Assembly (NCBI RefSeq): GCF_030413635.1
Contig: NZ_CP129235.1
Coordinates: forward strand, 1,674,001 to 1,738,000
Source: Planococcus shenhongbingii
GTDB lineage: Bacteria > Bacillota > Bacilli > Bacillales_A > Planococcaceae
Direction of reading: 5' to 3'
DNA: 64,000 nt
Shown: positions 1 through 9,104 of the stretch, in pieces
Layout of the letters: each line of letters opens with the position of its first letter
Numbering within the stretch: the stretch's first letter is position 1
Position numbers and translations under genes: made by a program
The notes under the pieces: model-generated
Seen by the model: only the letters and a program-made list of their open reading frames with translations
Databases searched by the model: none
Told to the model about the DNA's origin: nothing

Positions 1-682
1 GAAAGTATATATTACGAATGCCAGCTATGCGAAGCATTTGGCCATCACGGCTATCACTGGAATCGAAAACGGCAAAAAAGAAATCAGCGCCATTATCGTT
101 CCGACAGATGCTGAAGGATTCACCATTATTGATAATTACGAGAAAATGGGCCTTCATGCATCCAATACGACTGAATTGGTGCTTGAGAATGTCCGCGTGC
201 CAAAAGAAAACCTTCTAGGGAAGCGTGGAGAAGGCTTCAAGCAGTTCTTGGTGACATTGGATGGCGGGCGCATTGGCATCGCTGCAATGGCAGTAGGAAT
301 CGCTCAGGCGGCATATAATAAAGCATTGAATTATTCTAAAGAACGCAAGCAGTTCGGCAAGCCGTTATCTGAATTCCAGGTGACGCAGTTCAAATTGGCT
401 GATATGGCTTTGAAAATCGAATTGGCCCGCAATATGGTATACAAAGCGGCATGGCTGAAAGACCAAGGCCGGCTGTTCACTAAAGAAGCCTCAATGGCAA
501 AACTGTATGCTTCTGAGATTTCAATGGAAGTGGCGGATGAGGCCATTCAGATCCACGGCGGATATGGCTATATGAAAGAATACGAAGTGGAACGCTATAT
601 GCGGGATGCGAAACTGCTTGAAATTGGCGAAGGCACGTCAGAAATACAGCGAATGGTCATCGCTCGCCAAATCGGCTGTTAA
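1..682 (+). CDS. acyl-CoA dehydrogenase, C-terminal part (cut by window edge)
   Basis: Flavin-dependent dehydrogenase that introduces the alpha-beta double bond in an acyl-CoA during fatty-acid or branched-chain acyl-CoA oxidation. The reading frame is already open at base 2, so the N-terminus lies outside the window. Visible family marks are ITNA near the start, RKQFGKPLSEFQ in the middle and, near the end, the acyl-CoA dehydrogenase signature QIHGGYGYMKEYEVER followed by GEGTSEIQRMVIAR. In this last block GYGY and the preceding Glu/Gly region line the active site in known members. The exact chain-length specificity cannot be told. A gene of this kind before cccA is not part of the B. subtilis order, where sigA stands there (established knowledge), so it is a lineage-specific neighbour. 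Confidence 0.93.
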   Translation, partial: KVYITNASYAKHLAITAITGIENGKKEISAIIVPTDAEGFTIIDNYEKMGLHASNTTELVLENVRVPKENLLGKRGEGFKQFLVTLDGGRIGIAAMAVGIAQAAYNKALNYSKERKQFGKPLSEFQVTQFKLADMALKIELARNMVYKAAWLKDQGRLFTKEASMAKLYASEISMEVADEAIQIHGGYGYMKEYEVERYMRDAKLLEIGEGTSEIQRMVIARQIGC

Positions 683-810
683 ATTGCTGAATTTGTCACA
701 AACGATTAAAAGTTGCCCGATATGGCTTTTCGTTTTGCTAATAATACAGTACAATAATGAATGATACGAACAATATCATAAAGCAGAACTTAAAGAGGGA
801 GGGGTAACGG

Positions 811-1200
811 ATGCAAAAAAATGCAATTGTACCTTATATCTTAATCATGGCGTTCGGTATTGGTCTGATTTTCTTCTTATCATTAGAAGGCGTCAATAAC
901 GAAGCTGAAATTGCTGAAGAGAATGCAGAAGAAGAAGGCGCAGGCGGAGAAGCACAAGGCGAAGACGGTGGCAGCACTGAATCAGCTGAGTTCGATCCTG
1001 AAGCGCAAGCACAGCAGAGCTGTGTATCATGCCACGGTTCAAGCTATGAAGGCGGAGTAGGTCCATCATTAGTTGATACAGACATGGATCAAGCAGCACT
1101 TGAAGATATTATTGCAAATGGTAAAGGCGCAATGCCAGGTGGTCTTGTTGAAGGCGAGAACATCCCAGCAATGGCTGAGTGGATACTTTCGCTCGAATAG
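811..1200 (+). CDS. cccA: membrane-anchored cytochrome c-550
   Basis: Small cytochrome c of 129 residues that carries electrons at the outer face of the membrane. Residues 7-24 form one hydrophobic segment that should be an uncleaved anchor. A long acidic Glu/Gly/Ala linker follows, at about residues 30-65. The heme-binding motif CVSCH comes next, and GAMPGG near residue 109 supplies the likely axial Met ligand. The start has a strong Shine-Dalgarno (AGGGAGGGG). In B. subtilis cccA also lies next to trmK and yqfO, which supports the name. A terminator follows at once, so the gene is probably monocistronic. Confidence 0.93.
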   Translation: MQKNAIVPYILIMAFGIGLIFFLSLEGVNNEAEIAEENAEEEGAGGEAQGEDGGSTESAEFDPEAQAQQSCVSCHGSSYEGGVGPSLVDTDMDQAALEDIIANGKGAMPGGLVEGENIPAMAEWILSLE

Positions 1201-1205
1201 TATTT

Positions 1206-1239
1206 AAAACCCTTAGTTCACCAAGAGCTAAGGGTTTTT
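1206..1239 (+). terminator. terminator after cccA
   Basis: An 11-bp perfect inverted repeat (AAAACCCTTAG and CTAAGGGTTTT) with an 11-base loop is followed by a T run, six bases after the cccA stop. Confidence 0.85.
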
Positions 1240-1422
1240 CTTTAGATGTCGGGCTCTAATGGCCAGGATTTCAGGCGGCAAGACGTTCCGTGTTCGTTCA
1301 CAGCGCCCAGCTCTTCGGTGTAATCAGTCAACCAGCTAGGCGGCACAGAAATCACTTCGCCGAACGCTTTGGGCTGTCGAACATTCATGGCCATTGGTGC
1401 TTTTTAAGTTAGGAGGATTTTA

Positions 1423-2136
1423 ATGAATGCTCAACAATTATCAATTCGGCTGGCACGGGTAGCAAGCCATGTACCCAAAAATTCGGTGGTTGCCGATATT
1501 GGCAGTGATCATGCGTATCTGCCATGTTACCTGGTTTCGCAAGGCCTGGCTGAAAGGGCTGTCGCCGGGGAAGTCGTAAAAGGCCCATATGAATCAGCAA
1601 AAAAACAGGTTATCCAGGAACAGCTGGAAGATAAAATTGCCGTCCGGCTGGCAAGCGGCTTAGAAGCGATCCATCAAGAAGACGGAATAACCGCAGTAAC
1701 CATTGCCGGCATGGGCGGCCCTTTGATTGTCTCCATTCTGGATCAGGGAAAAGACCGCTTGGCGGGAATCGAGCGATTGATACTCCAGCCTAATGTGCAT
1801 GCCTTGGCGATCCGGGAGTGGGCAGCAGCCAACCAATGGACGGTTATTGAAGAAGAAATCATCAAAGAGAATAATAAAATATACGAAATTATCGTGCTCG
1901 AGCCAAGCAATCAGCCCGTAACATTTACGCCAGCTGAACTGCTGATGGGGCCAGTACTCATGAAAGAAGGGTCCGAAGCTTTCCGGGAAAAATGGCAAAG
2001 AGAAAGTACACAATGGAAGAATATTATCGCGTCGATAGAATCGACCGAGCAGACGCTTGAAATAGTGGAAAAGAAACATGAATTAGTGAGTAAAATCCAA
2101 CTGGTTGAAGAGGTGCTGAATCGTGAAAATTCCTAA
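1423..2136 (+). CDS. trmK: tRNA (adenine-22-N1)-methyltransferase TrmK
   Basis: SAM-dependent enzyme that methylates N1 of A22 in the D-loop of bacterial tRNAs. The N-terminal half is a Rossmann methyltransferase domain with the SAM-binding loop VVADIGSDHAYLP at about residues 23-35. A helical C-terminal region follows. The length of 237 residues fits the family. The ATG is preceded by AGGAGG. It overlaps the next gene by 14 bases, so the two are translationally coupled, as trmK and yqfO are in other Bacillales. Confidence 0.93.
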   Translation: MNAQQLSIRLARVASHVPKNSVVADIGSDHAYLPCYLVSQGLAERAVAGEVVKGPYESAKKQVIQEQLEDKIAVRLASGLEAIHQEDGITAVTIAGMGGPLIVSILDQGKDRLAGIERLILQPNVHALAIREWAAANQWTVIEEEIIKENNKIYEIIVLEPSNQPVTFTPAELLMGPVLMKEGSEAFREKWQRESTQWKNIIASIESTEQTLEIVEKKHELVSKIQLVEEVLNRENS

Positions 2137-3232
2137 TGGGCAGCAAATCATCGAAGAGTTTGAAAAATGGTCACCGAAGTTCCTGGCGATGGAAGGCGAC
2201 CCCATCGGCTTGCATGTCGGGACGCTGAACAAAAAAGTGGAACGGGTTCTCGTCACGCTGGACGTCAATGAACAAGTGGTGGATGAGGCGATTGAAAAAG
2301 GCGCTGGGTTGATCATTGCCCATCATCCGCCGATTTACCGTCCGATGAAAAACCTGCAGACGGATTTTCCGCAGGGGCGCATGATCGAAAAACTGATCAA
2401 GCATGATATTGCGGTATATGCTGCCCATACCAATCTGGATGTCGCGAAAGGCGGCGTCAATGATTTATTGGCAGAGGCGCTCGGCCTTGCAGAAACCAAA
2501 GTGCTGGTCCCTACATACGAAGCGGAACTGGTTAAAATCGCGGTATTTGTGCCGGAAAGCCATGAAGAACAAGTGCGCGAAGCGCTTGGAAAAGCTGGCG
2601 CAGGAGCCATCGGGGACTATGATTTCTGCAGCTATACATTGTCTGGCACCGGCAGATTCCGTCCGACCGATGCCGCCGAACCGTATATCGGCGAAGCAGG
2701 CAAGATGGAAGTCACGGCAGAATCGAAAATTGAAGTGGTCATCCGAAAATACGAGAAAGACCGTGCCATTAAAGCGATGATTGCCGCTCATCCATACGAA
2801 GAAGTGGCTTATGATGTGTTTACGCTAGAGAACAAAGAAGAAGCGATGGGCCTCGGGCGCGTCGGGACGTTGCCGGAAGAAATGAGCTTGGAAGAGTTTA
2901 CGGAGTTCGTAAAAGAACGGCTCGATGTCCCGGCTGCACGCGTTGTCGGGGATCTTTCCAAAAAGGTCCGGAAAGTGGCAGTCCTTGGAGGCGATGGCAA
3001 TAAATACATTCAGGCAGCCAAACGTTCTGGTGCAGATGTCTATGTAACAGGCGATTTGTATTTCCATGTAGCACAAGACGCGGAAGCGATGGATCTGGCA
3101 GTCGTTGATCCTGGTCATCATGTTGAAAAAGTCATGATCAAAGGCGTCGTCAATCATATGTCGAACCAGCAGAACTGGCAATGTGAATTCTTGCCTTCGG
3201 AAGTGCATACAGAGCCTTTTCGGTTCAAATAA
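2123..3232 (+). CDS. yqfO: Nif3-like dinuclear metal center protein (YqfO family)
   Basis: Member of the Nif3/YbgI family, annotated elsewhere as GTP cyclohydrolase I type 2 homologue; its true reaction is unsettled. The 369 residues show the metal-site segments LIIAHHPPIY (about residue 64), AAHTNLDVAKGG (about 99) and, at the end, DPGHHVEK. A PII-like insert domain lies in the middle, about residues 130-235, which is the long form usual in Firmicutes. The start is GTG inside the end of trmK, preceded by GAAGAGG. A hairpin terminator follows directly. Confidence 0.9.
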   Translation: MKIPNGQQIIEEFEKWSPKFLAMEGDPIGLHVGTLNKKVERVLVTLDVNEQVVDEAIEKGAGLIIAHHPPIYRPMKNLQTDFPQGRMIEKLIKHDIAVYAAHTNLDVAKGGVNDLLAEALGLAETKVLVPTYEAELVKIAVFVPESHEEQVREALGKAGAGAIGDYDFCSYTLSGTGRFRPTDAAEPYIGEAGKMEVTAESKIEVVIRKYEKDRAIKAMIAAHPYEEVAYDVFTLENKEEAMGLGRVGTLPEEMSLEEFTEFVKERLDVPAARVVGDLSKKVRKVAVLGGDGNKYIQAAKRSGADVYVTGDLYFHVAQDAEAMDLAVVDPGHHVEKVMIKGVVNHMSNQQNWQCEFLPSEVHTEPFRFK

Positions 3233-3235
3233 AAT

Positions 3236-3285
3236 AAAAAAGCGAGTGCACCGGCTACGGAATTGTAACGGTGCTCTCGCTTTTT
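3236..3285. terminator. bidirectional terminator between convergent genes
   Basis: The arms AAAAAGCGAGTGCACC and GGTGCTCTCGCTTTTT pair with one mismatch. A runs on one side and T runs on the other serve both strands. The right arm lies inside the last codons of the minus-strand kinase gene, so the two convergent genes share one compact hairpin. Confidence 0.85.
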
Positions 3286-3785
3286 ATATTCTCTAAGAAT
3301 TGCTGAGCTTCTTTAGGGGATTTTAAAATAATAATTTCTTTTTTCCCATGATACTGTTCAAGTTTTTTCAAAACACCCGGCCGTTTGTCAATCGGATACA
3401 TCCACACCCACTTTAAAAAACTGAAATTAAAATGTTCTTCACAGCCGGTAGCCATATCTGGCCGTTGCTTGTTGCGGTAGCGCACCATGCGCAAAAGCAC
3501 ACGGTACAGGCAAAGCGAACGGGGGAGATCCATGAAAATGATACAATCAGCCGCCCGAAGGCGAATATCGAGAGTTCCATTATAGTTGCCGTCGATAATC
3601 CATTGGGATTTGGCGATCAATTGATGCTGGATGATCTTTTGCTGTTCTTTTGTAACAGCTTCCCAATCGGGTTTCCATAACACCGCATCGAGATGGAATA
3701 CTTCGATGGATAGTTTTTTACCCAATTTTCTTGAAAAAGTCGATTTGCCGGAGCCTCCGGAACCGATCACCGCGATTTTCTTCAT
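3255..3785 (-). CDS. small P-loop nucleoside kinase-like protein (topology modulation/FlaR-like)
   Basis: P-loop NTPase of 176 residues related to adenylate-kinase-like proteins annotated as DNA topology modulation protein FlaR. The true substrate is unknown. The Walker A motif GSGGSGKST lies near the N-terminus. A LIDAV-like HLDAVLWKPDW segment follows, then an IIDGNYNGT motif typical of this group. I place the start at the ATG of MKKIAVIG because GGAG lies nine bases upstream. A GTG three codons earlier would overlap that site. The gene is not part of the B. subtilis order here and may be a lineage insertion. Confidence 0.8.
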   Translation of the reverse strand: MKKIAVIGSGGSGKSTFSRKLGKKLSIEVFHLDAVLWKPDWEAVTKEQQKIIQHQLIAKSQWIIDGNYNGTLDIRLRAADCIIFMDLPRSLCLYRVLLRMVRYRNKQRPDMATGCEEHFNFSFLKWVWMYPIDKRPGVLKKLEQYHGKKEIIILKSPKEAQQFLENIKSESTVTIP

Positions 3786-3816
3786 CTTATCCACTCCATA
3801 GTAAAGATGTAATGTA

Positions 3817-3855
3817 CAAAAAAACCGCGAGACTTTTTAGAAAGCTCACGGTTTA
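3817..3855 (-). terminator. terminator after ispH
   Basis: Read on the minus strand, AAACCGTGAG and CTCGCGGTTT form a 10-bp stem with one G-U pair, followed by seven T. It separates ispH from the kinase gene downstream on the same strand. Confidence 0.8.
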
Positions 3856-3936
3856 CTTGTCGTCGGAGGCAGGGACAAATGGTGTATGGTTTTGTATTTA
3901 ATTATATGCCCGATCCGGCAATATACTAGAGTCTAA

Positions 3937-4917
3937 TTACTCATTGACCGGATACGGTTCAATACGATCAGAAGGTTTAGGGTGCTTAATTTTTGGCAGT
4001 ATTTTATTGAGTGGTACACTGCGAGCCAAATCATGCGTCGCTGGGTCTTCCGGATCGTATTTATCAAGGAATGCCATCACTTCTTTGACGATCGGCGTCG
4101 GAGTTGATGCGCCAGCGGTGATCGCCACAGTTTCAATGCCATCCAGCCATTCCAGTTTCAACTCGGACAAGTCGGAAATCCGGTAGGCAGGAGTGCCCGC
4201 GATATCCTGGGAAACTTGAGCGAGGCGGTTCGAGTTATTGCTCATCGGGTCTCCGATGACAATCAGCAAGTCAGCCTCTGGTGCTTGAGTGGCAACCGCT
4301 TCTTGCCGCACTTGCGTAGCAAGGCAAATTTCTTTATGGACTTCTGAATGCGGGAATTTTTCTTTCAGCCGCTTCATCATATCCACAACGTCCCATTGAC
4401 TCATTGTTGTCTGATTGGTGACAATTATTTTTTCGGAGTCCAGCTCCAGCTTATTGACGTCTTCAACCGTTTCCACTAAATGGACCATATCTGGAGCTAC
4501 GCCGATTGCGCCTTCCGGTTCCGGGTGGCCGCTTTTGCCGATATAGACAATTTGGTAGCCTTCGGCGGTCTTTTCGCGGATCAAGTCATGGGTAACCGTA
4601 ACATCCGGGCAAGTGGCATCAATGGATACAAGGCCTTTCCGTTTTGCCAATTCACGCACTTGAGGAGATACACCATGCGCTGTAAAAATGACGGTTCCTG
4701 ATTCGACTTTCTCCAGAATTTCAAGCCGGTTTTTGCCATCCAATGTAATGATGCCATCCGCTTCAAATGCATCTGTTACGTGCTTGTTGTGTACAATCAT
4801 GCCTAGTATATAAATAGGGCGGGGCAAAGTTTCGTCCATTGCCGCATTTTTTGCAATAACCATTGCGTCAACCACTCCATAGCAATACCCTCTTGGAGAT
4901 ATTTTCATTACTTTCAT
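3937..4917 (-). CDS. ispH: 4-hydroxy-3-methylbut-2-enyl diphosphate reductase
   Basis: Last enzyme of the MEP pathway: it reduces HMBPP to IPP and DMAPP with an Fe-S cluster. The three cluster cysteines expected in the family are visible in GYCYGV (residue 12), DATCPDVT and [18 protein letters not shown] and [16 protein letters not shown] are further family marks. The length of 326 residues is full. The ATG follows AAAGGAGTG. ispG, dxs and ispA are in the same window, so most of a complete MEP route is encoded nearby. The gene is divergent from cshB, with its own promoter. Confidence 0.96.
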   Translation of the reverse strand: MKVMKISPRGYCYGVVDAMVIAKNAAMDETLPRPIYILGMIVHNKHVTDAFEADGIITLDGKNRLEILEKVESGTVIFTAHGVSPQVRELAKRKGLVSIDATCPDVTVTHDLIREKTAEGYQIVYIGKSGHPEPEGAIGVAPDMVHLVETVEDVNKLELDSEKIIVTNQTTMSQWDVVDMMKRLKEKFPHSEVHKEICLATQVRQEAVATQAPEADLLIVIGDPMSNNSNRLAQVSQDIAGTPAYRISDLSELKLEWLDGIETVAITAGASTPTPIVKEVMAFLDKYDPEDPATHDLARSVPLNKILPKIKHPKPSDRIEPYPVNE

Positions 4918-4946
4918 AACCGCACTCCTTTCAAAAACATACTTTC

Positions 4947-4975
4947 ATTATAACGGAGACGGCCCAGCTTTACAA
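4947..4975 (-). promoter_or_regulatory. ispH promoter
   Basis: On the minus strand a -35 TTGTAA and a -10 TATAAT are separated by exactly 17 bases, about 30 bases before the ispH ATG. This is a good SigA-type promoter. Confidence 0.7.
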
Positions 4976-5002
4976 AAGTTGCAAACGGAAAAGCCAATTT
5001 CA

Positions 5003-5011
5003 TGCTATAAT
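5003..5011 (+). promoter_or_regulatory. cshB extended -10 promoter
   Basis: TGCTATAAT is a perfect extended -10 element 31 bases before the cshB ATG. TTGCAA lies 21 bases further upstream, which is too far for a normal -35. Confidence 0.6.
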
Positions 5012-5041
5012 GTCAAGAGCATAAGGAGGGGATTCAATCCC

Positions 5042-6337
5042 ATGACAAAATTTAGTGATTTTAACTTAAAGCCGTTTATACTTGAAGCGGTAGAAAAACT
5101 AGGATTTACAGAACCGACACCGATTCAAAGAGAAATCATGCCTCATATATTGAAAGGCAGCTCTGCAATCGGGCAATCCCATACAGGTACAGGGAAGACA
5201 CATAGTTTCATCATCCCGATCGCAGAGCGCATCGATACGAGCAAACAGGAAGTACAGGCTGTGATCTGCGCACCGACTCGCGAACTGGGAACTCAGATCT
5301 ACGCAGAAATGATGAAGCTTGTCGAAGGATCAGACATCGAAGTGAAAAGCTTTATCGGCGGTACGGACAAACAGCGTTCGATCAATAAACTGAAGACACA
5401 GCCGCATATCGTCATCGGCACGCCAGGGCGTTTGAGAGATTTAGTAAAAGAAAACGCGCTTTTGGTCCACACAGGCAAAATCCTCGTTGTAGATGAAGCA
5501 GATCTGGCTTTCGACCTCGGATTTATCGAAGAAATCGACCAAGTAGCAGGCAAAATGCAGGACAAGCTTGAGATGTACGTTTTCTCCGCCACGATTCCTG
5601 AGAAATTGAAACCATTCCTGAAAAAATACATGGAATCTCCTATCCATATTAAAATTGGTGATAAACGGCCGACTGCAGAAGGGCTGGATTTCTATCTGGT
5701 GCCGGCACGAAGCAAACGCAAAGTGGAACGCTTGAAAGAAATTATGGGCATCATCAATCCGTATTTGGCCATTATCTTTGTCAATACGAAGACCAACGCC
5801 GATTATGTAGCAGGAGAACTGGGGAAAGCAGGCATCCGCGTTGGACGCGTGCACGGCGATCTTGCGCCGCGGGAACGTGTGAAAATGATGAAACAAATCC
5901 GCGATTTGGAATACCAATATATCGTTGCAACGGATTTAGCGGCTCGCGGCATTGATATCCAAGGAGTCAGTCACGTCATCAACTACGAATTTCCGGAAGA
6001 CCTGGAATTCTTTGTCCACCGTGTTGGCCGTACGGCCCGTGCAGGCATGAAAGGCTTGGCCATTACGATTTTCAACCCGGAAGAAGAAGATGCGGTCGTC
6101 CGCGTTGAAAAAATGGGCATTCCATTCCAGCAAAAAGACATCGTCAAAGGCGAATTTGTCGATTTGAAAGAGCGCCACAGCCGAAAAACACGTGTAAGAA
6201 CTCAAAACGAAGCCGATGCTAAAGCTAAGACAATGGTTCATAAGCCGAAAGCGGTTAAACCGGGATATAAAAAGAAAATGAAGTGGAAAATGGATGAAAT
6301 CAAAAAAGTGGAACGACGCAAAAACCGCAAAAAGTAA
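5042..6337 (+). CDS. cshB: DEAD-box ATP-dependent RNA helicase CshB
   Basis: RNA helicase that unwinds structured RNA, with a role in cold adaptation and ribosome or RNA turnover known for the family. The motifs are in order: Q-motif PTPIQRE, motif I TGTGKT, PTRELG, GTPGRL, DEAD in VVDEADLA, SAT, and HRVGRTARAG (motif VI). After about residue 350 a strongly basic tail follows, likely for RNA binding. I chose the ATG of MTKFSDFN because AAGGAGGGG lies just before it; an upstream in-frame extension has no such site. Position between ispH and nfo matches the B. subtilis order. Confidence 0.94.
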   Translation: MTKFSDFNLKPFILEAVEKLGFTEPTPIQREIMPHILKGSSAIGQSHTGTGKTHSFIIPIAERIDTSKQEVQAVICAPTRELGTQIYAEMMKLVEGSDIEVKSFIGGTDKQRSINKLKTQPHIVIGTPGRLRDLVKENALLVHTGKILVVDEADLAFDLGFIEEIDQVAGKMQDKLEMYVFSATIPEKLKPFLKKYMESPIHIKIGDKRPTAEGLDFYLVPARSKRKVERLKEIMGIINPYLAIIFVNTKTNADYVAGELGKAGIRVGRVHGDLAPRERVKMMKQIRDLEYQYIVATDLAARGIDIQGVSHVINYEFPEDLEFFVHRVGRTARAGMKGLAITIFNPEEEDAVVRVEKMGIPFQQKDIVKGEFVDLKERHSRKTRVRTQNEADAKAKTMVHKPKAVKPGYKKKMKWKMDEIKKVERRKNRKK

Positions 6338-6349
6338 GGAGTTTTTTTC

Positions 6350-7243
6350 ATGTTATTAGGATCACATGTATCAATGAGCGGCAAGAAAATGCTGCTGGCA
6401 GCCAGTGAAGAAGCCACCTCTTATGGAGCCAGCACTTTCATGATTTATACCGGTGCGCCGCAGAACACGCGCCGCAAACCGATCGAAGAGCTGAATATTG
6501 AAGCGGGGCAAGCGCATATGGCTGCGAATAATCTGTCGAATATCATTGTCCATGCCCCTTATATTATCAATATCGGCAATTCCTTAAAACCTGAAACTTT
6601 TGGGCTTGGAGTGGAATTTCTGCAAAAAGAAATTGAACGCACAGCGGCATTGGGGGCCAAACAGATTGTCTTGCATCCCGGTGCACATGTAGGAGCAGGA
6701 ACTGAAGCTGGCATTGCGAAAATCATCGAAGGCTTGAACGAAGTGCTGACGCAGGATTTCCCGGTTAATATTGCATTGGAAACAATGGCTGGAAAAGGCA
6801 CTGAATGCGGCAGGAGCTTTGAGGAGATCGCTGCCATCATCAACGGCGTCACCCATAATGAGCGCCTGTCTGTTTGTTTCGATACTTGCCATACGCATGA
6901 TGCAGGCTACAATATTAAAGAAGATTTTGACGGAGTGCTGGAAGAGTTTGACCGCCTTGTCGGCATCGAGCGCCTGCAAGTGCTGCATATCAACGACAGC
7001 AAGAACATCCGCGGGGCTGGAAAAGACCGCCATGAAAATATCGGGTTCGGGGAAATTGGCTTTGAAGCGTTGAATGGGATTGTCCACCATCCCGATTTAA
7101 TGCATGTGCCTAAAATCCTGGAAACGCCTTATGTCGGCGCCGATGCAAAAAGCAAAAAACCGCCTTACGCTTTTGAAATCGAAATGTTCAAAAGAGGGAT
7201 ATTCACTCCAGGCGTAATAGAAGAATTGAAAGCTCCGCTTTAA
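6350..7243 (+). CDS. nfo: endonuclease IV (AP endonuclease)
   Basis: Zn-dependent AP endonuclease of base-excision repair. The TIM-barrel signature segments are present: [46 protein letters not shown] and LHINDSKN. Together they carry the His, Glu and Asp metal ligands. The length of 297 residues is usual. The ATG is 12 bases after the cshB stop with an AAGGAG site, so the gene is probably cotranscribed with cshB. A strong hairpin follows. Confidence 0.96.
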   Translation: MLLGSHVSMSGKKMLLAASEEATSYGASTFMIYTGAPQNTRRKPIEELNIEAGQAHMAANNLSNIIVHAPYIINIGNSLKPETFGLGVEFLQKEIERTAALGAKQIVLHPGAHVGAGTEAGIAKIIEGLNEVLTQDFPVNIALETMAGKGTECGRSFEEIAAIINGVTHNERLSVCFDTCHTHDAGYNIKEDFDGVLEEFDRLVGIERLQVLHINDSKNIRGAGKDRHENIGFGEIGFEALNGIVHHPDLMHVPKILETPYVGADAKSKKPPYAFEIEMFKRGIFTPGVIEELKAPL

Positions 7244-7244
7244 T

Positions 7245-7297
7245 AAAGAGGGAGTTTAGGCTGCAGGTGCCCGGGGGCGCCTGCAGCCTTCTCTTTT
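7245..7297 (+). terminator. terminator after nfo
   Basis: GGCTGCAGG and CCTGCAGCC form the core of a GC-rich stem. It is flanked by further pairing between AAAGAG and CTCTTT. Confidence 0.75.
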
Positions 7298-7402
7298 CTG
7301 GGGAGTTTTATTTGCGGTATGATCCTGCTCCAGAATTCACGAGAAGCTTGAAGGGGTTTGCTGTACGCATCATTGAGATTGAAAGAATTCGAGATTTTTC
7401 TG

Positions 7403-7431
7403 TTTACAACGAGTCCGAAGTCATCTATACT
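7403..7431 (+). promoter_or_regulatory. promoter of the znuCB-zur operon
   Basis: A -35 TTTACA and a -10 TATACT are separated by 17 bases. The predicted transcription start is near 7438, just before the Zur box, so a bound repressor would block initiation. Confidence 0.75.
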
Positions 7432-7445
7432 TTTCTAATGGTTGT

Positions 7446-7466
7446 AAATCGTAATCATTATTAATT
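7446..7466 (+). promoter_or_regulatory. Zur box
   Basis: The left half AAATCGTAAT and the centre C match the known Bacillus Zur consensus exactly. The right half ATTATTAATT matches at 8 of 10 positions. It lies between the -10 element and the ribosome-binding site of znuC, in an operon whose last gene is the Fur-family regulator itself. Confidence 0.85.
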
Positions 7467-7483
7467 AGGAAAGAGGCGGCTTT

Positions 7484-8257
7484 ATGGACGCGCCATTAAT
7501 CAACATTAAAGATATCAGTTTTGAATATGAACAAACGAAAGCTCTGGAGAATATTTCACTTAAAGTGGAAAAAGGGGATTTTTTGGCGATTCTTGGACCG
7601 AATGGCTCCGGAAAATCAACGTTGTTGAAAATTATGCTCGGTTTGATCAAGCCGACAAAGGGCACCATCGAGCTGTTCGGTGAGGACTCGAAAAACTTTA
7701 AAAATCGGGAATGGGTCGGGTATGTCTCGCAAAAGTCGAATTCCTTCAATTCGGGATTTCCAGCGACCGTTGAAGAAATCGTGGCAGGCGGCCTTGCGAA
7801 AAAGACCGGATTATTTCATCGGCTGCCGAGAAACTACAAAGAAGAAGTTCATCATGCTTTGGTAGCGGTCGGCATGGAATCTTTCACTGGCCGGAGCGTC
7901 AGCGAGTTGTCCGGCGGGCAGCAGCAGCGGATTTTTATCGCCCGCGCTTTAGTGGCCAAACCGAAAGTGCTGATTCTGGATGAGCCGACTGTCGGCATTG
8001 ACCACCAGAACGTCCAGTCATTTTACAATATGCTGGCGTCGCTGAACCGTGACAAAGGAATTACACTTGTTCTGGTGACACATGATGTTGATACAGTGAC
8101 GGATAAAATTACACATGTGGCGTGTTTGAACCAGACCATCCACTTCCATGGATTTAAAGACCAGCTCCATACGATGAGTGATGCACAGCGCGAAGCCTGG
8201 TATGGCCATTCTGTCCGGAAAATTCACCATATCGGAGGAGTTCATACCCATGATTAA
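7484..8257 (+). CDS. znuC: zinc ABC transporter ATP-binding protein
   Basis: ATPase subunit of a high-affinity zinc importer. Walker A GPNGSGKST, signature LSGGQQQR and Walker B VLILDEPT are all intact, and a switch histidine stands in VLVTHD. The C-terminus is rich in His (HSVRKIHHIGGVHTHD), which may bind metal (inference). The operon continues with the permease gene, which overlaps it by 8 bases, then zur. No gene for the substrate-binding lipoprotein lies in the window; it must be elsewhere, as in B. subtilis. Confidence 0.94.
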   Translation: MDAPLINIKDISFEYEQTKALENISLKVEKGDFLAILGPNGSGKSTLLKIMLGLIKPTKGTIELFGEDSKNFKNREWVGYVSQKSNSFNSGFPATVEEIVAGGLAKKTGLFHRLPRNYKEEVHHALVAVGMESFTGRSVSELSGGQQQRIFIARALVAKPKVLILDEPTVGIDHQNVQSFYNMLASLNRDKGITLVLVTHDVDTVTDKITHVACLNQTIHFHGFKDQLHTMSDAQREAWYGHSVRKIHHIGGVHTHD

Positions 8258-9104
8258 TGCTATTTTTACGTATGAGTTTCTGCAAAATGCTTTTGCATCC
8301 GGAATTATTATCGGGGTGATTGCACCGCTCCTCGGCGTTTTCATCGTGGTGCGCCGTTTATCCCTGATTGCCGATGCTCTAAGTCATGTAACGTTAGCCG
8401 GAATCGCGGGAAGTTTGTACTTAAGTCAAAGTGTCGCTGCGTTTGCTTTATTGAATCCGCTGTTTCTCGGAATTGCAGCGTCGGTCGGCGGTTCTATTTT
8501 AATTGAGCGGCTGAGAAGTTTGTACAAACATTATGAAGAACTTGCGATTCCGATCATTCTTTCCGCCGGAATCGGCTTCGGCGCCATTTTTATTTCATTG
8601 GCACAAGGCTTTTCGAATGATTTGTTCGGTTACCTTTTTGGTTCGGTATCCGCAGTCAGCAGGGAAGATTTGATGATCGTTTCCGGCATCGCCGTCGTCG
8701 TGCTGATGTTCATCTTGTTGTTTTTCAAAGAGCTGTTTGTCTTGTCGTTTGATGATGAGTACGCAAAAGCTTCCGGCTTGCCGGCTAAATGGATCCATTT
8801 TCTCTTTATGATCGTGACGGCACTAGTCATCTCCGGATCGATGCGGATTGTAGGGATTTTATTGGTCTCATCGCTGATGACCATTCCGGTAGCTGCAGCG
8901 ATGCGCGTTTCAAAAAGCTTCAAGCAGACGATTTGGCTATCGATTCTTTTCGGGGAAATCTCGGTGATTACCGGACTTGTAACGGCTTTCTATTTTAATT
9001 TGGCACCTGGAGGCACCATTGTTGTGACATCGATTTTATTGCTGTTAATCGTCATTGGCTATAAAAAGATCTCTGTTTCAATGAAAAAGGGGGCAGTTGC
9101 GTGA
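8250..9104 (+). CDS. znuB: zinc ABC transporter permease
   Basis: Membrane subunit of the zinc importer, ABC-3 family, with about eight hydrophobic segments across 284 residues. GVFIVVRRLSLIADALSHVTLAG near the start and FDDEYAKASGLP in the middle are typical of this family. The start is the ATG eight bases before the end of znuC, preceded by GGAGGAG; a longer upstream reading would only repeat znuC sequence in another frame. It overlaps zur by four bases, so the three genes form one coupled operon. Confidence 0.93.
   Translation: MINAIFTYEFLQNAFASGIIIGVIAPLLGVFIVVRRLSLIADALSHVTLAGIAGSLYLSQSVAAFALLNPLFLGIAASVGGSILIERLRSLYKHYEELAIPIILSAGIGFGAIFISLAQGFSNDLFGYLFGSVSAVSREDLMIVSGIAVVVLMFILLFFKELFVLSFDDEYAKASGLPAKWIHFLFMIVTALVISGSMRIVGILLVSSLMTIPVAAAMRVSKSFKQTIWLSILFGEISVITGLVTAFYFNLAPGGTIVVTSILLLLIVIGYKKISVSMKKGAVA

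Noticed and set aside
1240..1422. Small gene between cccA and trmK
   Set aside because: No frame with start and ribosome site; about 180 bases with nothing I can identify.
7267..7464. 65-codon open frame between nfo and znuC
   Set aside because: It runs through the nfo terminator and the znuC promoter and Zur box, and has no ribosome site.
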